Positions 54,893-64,000 of a stretch of 64,000 nt of DNA are shown in pieces. The notes below the pieces were generated by a model. The model was not told where the DNA came from. It did no database searches and worked only from the letters and a program-made list of their open reading frames with translations. The stretch's first letter is position 1, and every line of letters begins with the position of its first letter. Made by a program: the position numbers and the translations under genes. The stretch is taken from positions 1 to 64,000 of the forward strand of contig WIXG01000156.1 in NCBI GenBank assembly GCA_009869945.1, written 5' to 3'. This DNA is from Mesaphorura yosii. Taxonomy: Eukaryota; Arthropoda; Collembola; Poduromorpha; Tullbergiidae.

Positions 54893-56008
54893 TTTAAAAC
54901 GGAAACTGCTAGAAAGAAGAAAGTCCAAAAGGTTGCCGTTTTGAAGATTAAGTGCAAAAACTCAGGACTCTGTGATTCTAGTTCTTCCAGGACTGAAGTC
55001 TGACTCAAGACTAAAATAGAAGAGAAGGAAATTCTAATCTGAAATAGGCTCGCAAGTCTTCTACGTCCGTTTCTAAAAATATGTATTTGGTAAAGGCGAG
55101 CCCATTATCGATTTCTTTCACAAAAGCATGATCAATTACAAGTTGTGCTACAGAACGCGATTCTCAAGGGGATTCTTATATGATTAAACTATGATCCGGA
55201 ACCTAAGAAAGTACGAGATAAACCTCAATGTCGATCTGGGCTGGGAAACTGACAAGTACTTAATTTTCCGGGTTCGTTAACTATTTATCCTGCACCGCAT
55301 ATAATGATGAATAGTACTTTGAGAATATTTTTCTACGCTCGCCAAATGAATGGCACAATGGCGCCTACACACATTGGACATGATGCGAATAAATTGTAAC
55401 CTAAGGAAGAACAGCTTACCAAAAGTTCAGGTTCTAGTGTTCATGTGCATCTTCAAAGCCTTGGCTCATCTCTGAACATCAGCAGTCATATTTTAACGGA
55501 AACTAGTTGTGATGATATTTATCCTGGTTCAAGGAGTTTGAAACTGGTCGATGTACTTGAAACAGTGGAGTGACAAATTAGGAATTAATTAATTGACAAT
55601 CCCGAACTAGCAAAAGTTCTAAAAGTTAGTTACCTACTCTCCAAAACAGAATCCACTTTAGGGCACGAGTGAAAATGCCCGACGACTTCAATCGATCGTG
55701 AGAAGCAGTACTGACTTGTTTCTGTTAAATGTGAGTAAAGATGAATGTTTATATTCAACATTCTGCATTTTTCGATCCGATTTTATAATTCCAGACTAGC
55801 CTAGTCGAATTCAAAACAAACACAACGGGATCCTTGCCTTGCACTCGTGAAAATGAATTGCTCAATATTTGAAAGTGCGAGTCTTTTATTGCGTTATATT
55901 TGGATTCGGTCACAATAGCCGACGACCAACGTGCTGGTTGGAGTAAAGTGAATAGACTGTTTTCATTAATTGTTATTTTCTCCTGGCTTCAAGTTGTCAC
56001 AAGAAAAT
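54893..56008. other. Divergent intergenic region between AIP and mtEF-Tu
   Basis: About 1.1 kb between two start codons in head-to-head orientation; it must contain both promoters. No coding signal is seen. The last bases before 56009 are probably 5' leader. Confidence 0.5.
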
Positions 56009-58175
56009 ATGACTGGCTATGCCATCATAAATCGACTGATAAAAACAGGTACTGATTTTCAATAGTTTTGCTATCGTGTGTTCTTATTCCTCATCCTTCT
56101 ATGCATTGTTTTATATTTTCAGTCGGTAAACAATTAAGTTATTCGGGGGTTTCCTACTCGGTACGTAAGAAAATACCAGTTTGACACTCCTTTGTTGTTC
56201 GGAGGTCTAAATTGATGCCTTAAACTCATTGTGTTTCATAGAATGTCATTTACCGTGCCAGAACAAGTCCTTTTGTCACATCAATTCGATTCTATGCCGA
56301 GAAGCAAGTGTTCAAACGTGACAAACCGCATTGCAATGTTGGGACAATCGGGCACGTCGATCACGGAAAAACTACACTAACAGCAGCAATAACAAGAGGT
56401 ATGAAACCAAAAGTGTACTGAACTCTAATCAAAATCCGTGAGTATTAACCTGATGAAGGAATCACTACGTCGAAAATTTTCTAAATAGTACTTGCCGATC
56501 AAGACTTGGCGGATGAGAAGAAATATGAAGATATTGACAATGCTCCTGAAGAAAAGCAACGTGGAATTACTATCAACGTCGCACACGTAGAATATGCCAC
56601 CGATGCCCGACACTACTCTCATACTGACTGTCCTGGACATGCTGACTACATTAAGGTACTTCGTATGACCCTGAAAGCCCTGATTCATTCGCTAATTGTT
56701 ATACTCCAAGTTAATAACAAAAGGAAACTTCATTTCTAGAACATGATTACCGGTGCAGCTCAAATGGACGGTGCAATTTTGGTTGTTGCTGCAACTGATG
56801 GTGTTATGCCTCAAACCAGAGAACATCTGACGCTTTCAAAGCAAATTGGTGTTAACCACATTATCATCTTTATCAACAAGGTAAATTAATTTCAACCCCC
56901 AGTTGTGTATGAGTCAGTTATCATCTAATCTGAGAAAGTATTTGTGACATGACATTTGTTAATAGGTTGACGCCGCCGATGCCGAAATGCTTGAACTTGT
57001 CGAAATGGAAATCCGGGAACTACTAACTGAAATGGGCTACAATGGCGAAACTACTCCTGTAATCAAAGGGTCTGCCCTCTGCGCGTTGGAAGGAAAATCT
57101 CCTGACATTGGTGACAAAATTGTCTACACTTAAATGCTTTGAATCACTTTCATCCGTTACCCTCTTGAACTAATACTTTTGAAACTATGGCTGGAAATTT
57201 TTAGGCGAGAAGGCCATTTTAGACTTACTAAAAGCTGTAGATTCTTTCATCCCCACTCCGGTTCGTGAATTGGACAAACCATTCTTAATTCCAATTGAGA
57301 ATGTGTACACCATTCCTGGTAAAAAAAATTGAGTGCATTGTATTTTATGTTTTCTCAATATGTCAACACACTATAGGGAGAGGAACAGTTGCAACCGGTC
57401 GTTTAGAGCGCGGTACCATCAAGAAAGGAACTGAATGCGAAGTTTTGGGATACAATAATAATTTAAAAACCACCATTACTGGCATCGAAATGTATCACAA
57501 GATTCTGGAGGAAGCACAAGCTGGAGATCAATTGGGTGCTCTTCTTCGTGGAATTAAACGCGATGAGATCAGGCGAGGAATGTTCATCGCCAAACCGGGA
57601 ACTATGAAGGCGTATGACCATCTTGAGTCCCAGGTACAGATCTGGACATTTTCCTCCCTGCATTTTGACAAATAGAAGTCGTGTGTCTAATCGCTAAGAT
57701 TTCATCCCATAAAAAAATTTCCAAATCTTACACACACTTTTGCATCATCTTCCAGATTTACATGATGACAAAGGATGAAGGAGGACGAGAGAAGCCATTG
57801 ACGCAATTTCTCCAGCTAATGATGTACTCGAAAACCTGGGATTGTCCGGTTCAACTTACCATTCCTGGAAAGGAGATGGTGATGCCCGGAGAAGATGCAA
57901 AGTAAAAACTTTTACAGATGCTTAGTAGAGGGAGTTGGAATAACCACTTTCTTTATTTCAGACTGCACTTGAAATTATACAGACCAATGGTCCTCGAGAA
58001 AGGACAGAAATTTACCCTCCGTGACGGATCAAAGACACTTGGGACTGGAGTCATTACTAGCACACTACCCAACCTGGACGAAATGGACAGATCTCTGCTT
58101 CACGAAGGCAAGAAGGGTAGAGAAAAGAGAGCCAAGAAAGAGGCTGCTGCGGCTGCTGTCACCGCGAAGTCCTAA
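56009..58175 (+). CDS. TUFM: Mitochondrial elongation factor Tu
   Basis: Ten exons (56009-56048, 56123-56160, 56242-56398, 56489-56655, 56740-56880, 56966-57110, 57205-57318, 57377-57633, 57756-57901, 57962-58175) join in phase to 472 residues. The N terminus is a basic, Ser/Arg-rich, acid-poor presequence typical of mitochondrial import. The GTPase motifs follow: [37 protein letters not shown] and SALCALEG; then domains 2 and 3 ([37 protein letters not shown]). It delivers aminoacyl-tRNA to mitochondrial ribosomes. After the domain-3 end common to animals, the chain continues with a Lys/Arg/Ala-rich tail ([18 protein letters not shown]) absent from human TUFM. Confidence 0.96.
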
Positions 58176-58343
58176 TCACTCTTCATATGAAAATATAAAT
58201 TCACTTCAAATTACTGTATCCGAGTCGAAACCTTTCATTCAAGTCGAACTGAATTCATTAGTAAATATCTCATTTCTGTTACAAATTCACAAGCATAAGA
58301 AAGATTCTTAATACTATATACACGAATATGATTTAATGTGAAT

Positions 58344-59396
58344 TTAGAGGTCGTCGTCGTCCTCCGGTAGCGGTGCATTCCCCGCTTCCTGTAGAGTAAC
58401 ATGAAACATCTAAAGTTGATTAGTTGATCTCGACAAATGAAGAGTAATGACCCAATGAGATACTCGCCTTCAAATCTGCTTCCAGTCTTAGATGAGTCGA
58501 TGTCCGGCGGAGTAATGATTCCACGAATGTCATATCTTGATCTTTCTTAAGCAACTTGGCCAAGTAGATAAGAGGCTGCTCCACTTTAAAATTTCCTATT
58601 TAATTCCTAATTTTACGCTGATTTTCACGTAATGAACTCCCCTCTTCTTCAGGCTCTGCATTACTTCTAATGTCTTGACCTTCCTCTCACCAAGATCAAC
58701 TTTATTTCCGGTAACGACTATTGGGACTTGTCCAGCAATCTGTTTTATATCGTTCAACCAGTTTTTCACATTTTTGAAAGTTACACGTGAGGATACATCA
58801 AACATGATAATTGCGCCATGGATTTGCACTTGTAAAATCATTAAATCATTTATTAGCTGGTATGCTTGCACAGTGTCAGATTTAAGGCCCAAGTCAGTAG
58901 CATGCCACTCAGTGAAGAACTTGTTATACACAACCACGTCGTCGAACAAAGTATTACTTTTGTTACTTACAATGATAATAAATCTGCGCGTAACTTGCTT
59001 GTCTTTTCTTGACCGGCCGTGTCAATTAGCTGGAAACTTAACGCCCCTGTTTGCAGTATGAGATCATGGGTATGGACACCACATGTCGCTTGATAATCCT
59101 TGAGATAAGCTCCCGTTACCATTTTGTTGATGAATGCCGTTTTGCCTGCACAGGCCAATTTTCAAACATTAATTCATATCTAGCATTGTTTGGCCTCACC
59201 ACGTAGTTTAATTTACTATACTGCTTACCAGTACCGTCATCTCCAACAATGATAATTTGAATGCCATCGTTGACGAATCCCAATGCACGAATAATTACTG
59301 GAAATGTTTCACTTTCTAAAATCAGGTTATTTGAAACTTAGAAAACGAGTTACAAATGGATAGATATAAACCTCTTCCCAGTTCACACCGACTCAT
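58344..59396 (-). pseudogene. Ran-like GTPase locus with two frame breaks
   Basis: Minus-strand pieces follow Ran in order: 59396-59372 (start), 59315-59229 (IIIVGDDGTG), 59145-58971 (KTAFINKMVTG, IDTAGQEKTSKLRADLLS), about 58805-58625 (HGAIIMFDVSSRVTFKNV, VTGNKVDL), about 58590-58468 (QPLIYLAKLLKKD) and 58388-58344 (PLPEDDDDL and stop). The tail ends in DDDDL, like the DEDDDL of Ran. The P-loop, DTAGQ and NKVD motifs are intact, but two joins fail. The GTAAGT donor after LLS (58971) and the only good acceptor before VQIHGAII differ by one base in phase. Between HYVKISVK and NFKVEQP (about 58590-58612) the frame also shifts. The last intron (58467-58389) uses a GC donor. It is either a decaying Ran paralogue or a gene with sequence errors. 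Confidence 0.7.
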
Positions 59397-60871
59397 TTTC
59401 AACGGACAAGACGCGTGGTATATCGACGTTTCATGCATGTTCATATGCTTTCATGATGCAATCCTTCCCTCCTCAAGGCGTGGCTGATGTTCCGTCTTCT
59501 GTACTGCAATGCAGATGTAGTAGTTAAGTTGGCCCACTGGCTCTAGTGCTCAGACAGGCGCTCGCGGGGCTTCATGCATTCCAAACTTTCTCGCAGTGTT
59601 CGCTCCTTACTCCGCCACTAGTTCTTTGGTAATGTTCGAGCGATCACAGCATATTACATGGTTAACTAGTGACTGTGTTGGTGCATTCCTCTTACTCCAA
59701 TGCTATGTATGTTTACTTACTCGGGCTCTCCAAATCGGTTCTCTCCAAAAACCGAACGGTTCCGTCTCCTATAAAGCATTACTACCATCACATCATTCCC
59801 ATCTTGCCTTGGCACTACTTTCCTAATCGAAACCAGTTCTGGAGCTGCAGTTGCTTGGTTCAGGTTGTAGCCCATTACGAGCGACAGCCGTGTCTGGAAT
59901 GGAAAGTAGTCTCATGTGTACTTTCTCTTCCAGAGCTTGGGCTCCTTGCTCTCTCTGCTGGATTCTGGGTGTGTTTCTTCGTCAGAGCATTCACTACTCG
60001 CTGCCAGAATAGGCAAGCAGTAGTAAACACCACGCGTGGCCTGTCTCTGTCTGGCTCTGGCGTGCCGTGGCAGAGGGACCAGGCAAATGAATGATGATGA
60101 TGACGGTGTAACGTAACTCTTTTTCAATCTCAAGCGGATTCTTTAGAGGGAATCTAATATCGTTATGCCAATTGCTGTTGATGCTTCCTTTAGTTGCAGT
60201 TGCAGTCCAGCAGGCCGACTGGTGGCATTCGTGGGATGGATGGAAATCACGTCTCGTTTTCTTTCTTAGTCTCGACATGCCGTCAGCATCATCGTCGTTC
60301 CGTGGGCATGTTTGCCGTCTAATTTGCTCTAATGATCTGCACTTTTGTAGTTTCCGAGTCGGGGCGCATTGAACGATTCCACCTTTCCATTACGGTAAAC
60401 AGCAAAGCTTTTGGCTTTGGCAATATACAGGCTTTCAAATTACATTCCAGACCCAAAAGACGCATGTTGCAACAGTACGCTTTTTCCCATGGCATTTCCA
60501 TGCATGTAGCGGAATCATCAAGATATAGACCTTCGGGTTAACTGCACGAGACACTAGCTACTGCAACTGACGTCCAGGCGGTGGCACACGTAGCATTCAC
60601 GTTCATGCGTCTCAGCTTCCTGTAAATTTATATCTCGATTCGACGGATGAATGGGCCGTCTCCTTTACTTTCCAACAACCTGACGGGGAAAGTCATAAAG
60701 CAGCGTAATAGCTCTTGAATTACTGCATACGCTTCTGTTTCCATCACCATTGCTAGTATTGACACACGGCTACGGGTTTTATTGGTACTTCTCACAGCAT
60801 GACATCTTCCTCGGCTCATAAAGACATGAATCTCGGAAATCATACAACGACACCAGCCAGCACCCATCTCA
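59397..60871. other. Intergenic, nothing firmly recognised
   Basis: Several open frames overlap on both strands (for example 59669-60094 and 59994-60278) without domain or splice support. Confidence 0.35.
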
Positions 60872-60991
60872 ATGGAAACCTTGAGCTGTGCTTCTGCTGA
60901 TGCTGGACAAGCAAAAGCGACCGAACAGCCAGAACCTAGCACCAATCCAGTGCAGTTTAATGTGAGTCATAATTTGAAACCAATTTTAAAG
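60872..60991 (+). CDS. Candidate first coding exon of a gene leaving the window
   Basis: ATG at 60872 follows CACCCATCTCA and opens 40 codons (METLSCASADAGQAKATEQP...) ending at a consensus AAAG|GTAAGT donor in phase 0. An alternative donor (AAT|GTGAGT) lies at 60960. No partner exon is found by 64000. It resembles an N-terminal exon with a long first intron; no family is recognised. Confidence 0.3.
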
Positions 60992-63900
60992 GTAAGTGCC
61001 CGTTGCGTGAAAAAGTGCGTGCTATTCAAAAGTCGAGACTCGCGAATTTATTGCTAGCTATAACATGCAGCCGTAACCAGGCAATTATCACATTCATTTC
61101 ATTTTTTTTATTTCCCAGAATGCTGCTCTTCACATCATGACTGAATAACTCCTTGTCAAGCTAATCTGCTTGCACTTGTCTTTTCGTTATTGCATGTCGC
61201 AAGTCAGACGGCGAACGTTATACATGAACCATAAGATCTAACCAGCTAAAAGTCGAGAAAAATCCATTCCTACATCGTCGCCATATCCAGCCAAAGCCCA
61301 GAGGTCTAAATTAGCATTGCTTGATAATAATCATTCAAAACCATAATAGCTAATTGGAGTGGCCAGACCAAAGAGGAAGTGAGCAATTGAATTCAATTAC
61401 GTATATTTATAATTCATTGCGTAGAAGGAAGTGTTGCCGTGCCGAACCCGCAATAAGATGTGGGGAGCTGTTCGCCTCTGATTCACATTTTCATTCTTGG
61501 AGTTTACCTTCAGCACGTGTTCATAAAAATTAAGAGAGTCAGTTAACGTATCAATTGATGCTCGCTGCACCCACACCCGAACCCGCAAATCCGCATCCAA
61601 GAAAAAAAGAAGCGGTATACGCCTTGCAAATTTACCACAAACGACTTGTGGGACTACTACCCGTATTCATGCCTGGTTCCCTTGAGTTAAGACCGTGGGC
61701 TTGCAACTCGGCCGTACGTACAGTTTTATGACTACAATTTTCTGCCTCCTTTCCCTGTTAATATTTTATGATTGTGTTGTGTGTTATGTAATGCGTGACT
61801 AGCACAATACAAACACAAATGCAAAGCGCGTACGACACCATGCATTCTCCTGCTGCTGCTGTCACATTTCGCATCGGGTCTTGCAAATTGTGGTTGGAAT
61901 GAATCCAGCAGTGCGGTGTTGTGTTCTGGTTCTGGTGACTGGTAGCGGTGTGGTCGGGACGTACAAATTTCAAGTACAATTTTGTGCTTGGCTAAAGTAA
62001 CAGTCAATACTTTTTTTTATTATTATTATATTTTATTATGATTACAGTTTTTGTCTGCCTTGCTCTACTACTTTTGGTTCTACGTCTACGCGTACACACC
62101 GAGAGCAGCAGCAAACAGCAGACGCCTTGTCTTCTCCTATCAAACTTTTATGCACAATTTTTCGCCCATGGATTGAGAATGGTTTGGTTGGCTGGTGGTG
62201 GTGGTCGCGGTGGCCGTGCCGTTCTGCATACAGCTAGTCACACTTTTTCGCACAGTCTCAATTCTACATACTTCTCACTCGCACACGGTTTCGCTTCTGC
62301 TGCCATAAAACCCTACCTTTATGTCTAGATATAAAATATCAATTCAGGCGTACGGCAGAGAAAGCATGGGAAAATCGCCTTAGACGTCTGGTTACAGTGT
62401 TTTGAGTCGACGGTGCAGTAGTCGAGTGTTGAGCGCAGAGAAAGGAACAAGTTTGTCCGTCACGAATCTCGACGCCAGGCAGGGTGAAGGCTTTCTTGCA
62501 TCAGAGTCTGGAGACCGCATGTATACGGGACACTGCAAACACGGTCGCGTCCTCTGCTATTTTTGGACCTGGAGGAGCACTATACAGTGCAGCTTGAGTT
62601 GACTCTCGCCTTCCCTGGCTGCTCAGAGCATTCCGATTACTTTAGTGAGCCACGTCAGTGATTGTTGTTCAATTACAAAACTCTTAACCTAATCAACGAA
62701 AAAACAGAACCACATCCCCCTTCTCGTGTCGCGGTGCATTAGCAAAGAAAGTGAAAGTAAAATAATAACAGCAAAAGTGAGAAGTTTGAGAGAAAGCAGC
62801 TGAGTGAAAGTGCAGAAATAAAAGAAACTACATTCATGCAGTCGTCGTCTTATTTTTAGTTTCTGCTCTTCGTCTGGCCTTTTTTGCCGCGGTCCACACT
62901 CGATTCCTGCTCGTATGCGTGCTGGCTGGGCCCGTCTGTCTCTCTCTTAAACAATCCCATCGTCATCGTCTCTGTGCTGGTCATCCTCCTCTCGTCGTGA
63001 TCCCGTACGCGAGATTTCTCAGGCAGTGTGCTGCAACTCGTTGTGTGCCATGTAAAGTAACTTTCGAATTTCAACTTTCTCTCTGTTTTCTCCATGCATA
63101 TTGAAACTTGCTAATAAGCCAAGCTCGCTCGCCCAGATTCCAGAAACAAGAATTCAGGATTCTTTCCTGATCGAATGGAATTGCTGGCATGCATATTGCA
63201 GAAAGGAAAGTGAAAATATAACCAAAAAATAGAGAAGAGAAAAGAAAATACCGTCAATGAAGAAACTATTGATTTTTGCGAGTGAGGAACCTTAAAAACC
63301 TACAACACAACTATGTTGTTCTCACTCCAGCAGTAGAACGAGCACTCGCACGACTCTCACTGCTCGCTGCTGTTCCTCCTGTTTCTCCAAAAAAGGACTT
63401 CTACTACACATAAAACTAAATATAAATTTAAAGAATAGAACATTTTATTTGGACAACGACCGTTCACTTGCCAGCGTGAATCACAAACTGAGAACACATT
63501 GTGCACATAAACTCAGTTTAAATTATAATTGCAGTCATAAAATTGTGTCCAGAGTGCACATTCCTTCCCAGCGTGAATGTTCCAGTTGCTTTGTTGTTGC
63601 CTGTCAATCGTCATTATTGTAAATACGACACCTGTACAGTGAATGTGACCGTGCTCTTCGCGTCCCGACAACTATGCAGCCAGCAGTGCACTGATTCATC
63701 ATGTCAGACTCACATAAACCCCGACGATTGTCAGACAGTCTGGAGCACTGGGCATGCAGCTGATGGTGGACAGAGATCACTGCAATGGACTTGGAAGTCC
63801 CAATCGAGTGCAAATGTGAAGTGGAAAATTGAAGAAATTCGCGCGTGGATTCTTTTGGTGTATGTGACTGTGCTCGTTCCCATTCCTTTACCTGTGATGC

Positions 63901-64000
63901 GATCGCATGTCGACGAAAGCTTTAAAGACGGACTGGCTAAAGAAAAACGAAACGAAATCAGCAATAATCATTAACCTATTACGCGACGCTTCATTTATTG
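60992..64000. other. No gene recognised; possible long first intron
   Basis: CT/GT-rich and AT-rich sequence with several short overlapping open frames and no domain. It could be intron of the 60872 candidate or the promoter region of a gene beyond the window. Confidence 0.3.

Overview
This window reads as nuclear DNA of an invertebrate animal, most likely an arthropod. The reasons are: genes split by many short introns (mostly about 40-100 bases, GT...AG, often with a TGACTAA-like branch site); a Spätzle-type cystine-knot cytokine gene, a family typical of arthropods; a broken P-element/THAP-type transposase; and a short (AACCT)n run of the kind seen in arthropod telomeric DNA. I cannot name the species. 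All exon models were built by hand from splice signals and reading-phase continuity.

Layout. 1-2.6 kb: no gene seen. 2.6-6.4 kb (+): MTMR14 phosphoinositide phosphatase, 10 exons. 7.2-8.9 kb (-): Spätzle-like secreted ligand, convergent with MTMR14. 10.8-12.1 kb (-): PEX10, a peroxisomal RING E3. 12.1-21.8 kb: almost 10 kb without a supportable gene. 21.8-24.1 kb (+): decayed P-element-like transposase. 26.6-27.9 kb (+): Rap1 small GTPase. 30.0-31.2 kb (-): unrecognised signal-peptide protein. 31.8-32.7 kb (+): ribulose-phosphate 3-epimerase (RPE). 32.9-33.9 kb (-): unrecognised small gene, only its last two exons firm. 34.3-40.3 kb (-): an 18-exon TUT4/TUT7-type terminal uridylyltransferase. 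40.4-43.0 kb: repeat-rich interval with tRNA-like sequences, a FLYWCH zinc-finger fragment and an inverted-repeat element. 43.4-49.1 kb (-): AMPK alpha catalytic subunit, with a probable alternative 5' coding exon 2.8 kb upstream. 51.2-52.0 kb (+): small secreted lysine-rich helical protein of unknown function. 53.4-54.9 kb (-): AIP (FKBP/TPR co-chaperone), divergent from 56.0-58.2 kb (+): mitochondrial EF-Tu with a basic C-terminal tail. 58.3-59.4 kb (-): divergent Ran-like GTPase locus with two frame breaks. 59.4-64 kb: no confirmed gene, one candidate first exon.

The genes are mostly unrelated housekeeping and signalling loci rather than a functional cluster: energy sensing (AMPK), translation (mtEF-Tu), RNA tailing (TUT), peroxisome import (PEX10), sugar phosphate metabolism (RPE), small GTPases (Rap1, Ran-like) and lipid phosphatase/autophagy (MTMR14). 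The least explained items are the unrecognised genes, the AMPK N-terminal extension, the broken Ran-like locus and the composite inverted-repeat element at 42.5-43.0 kb.
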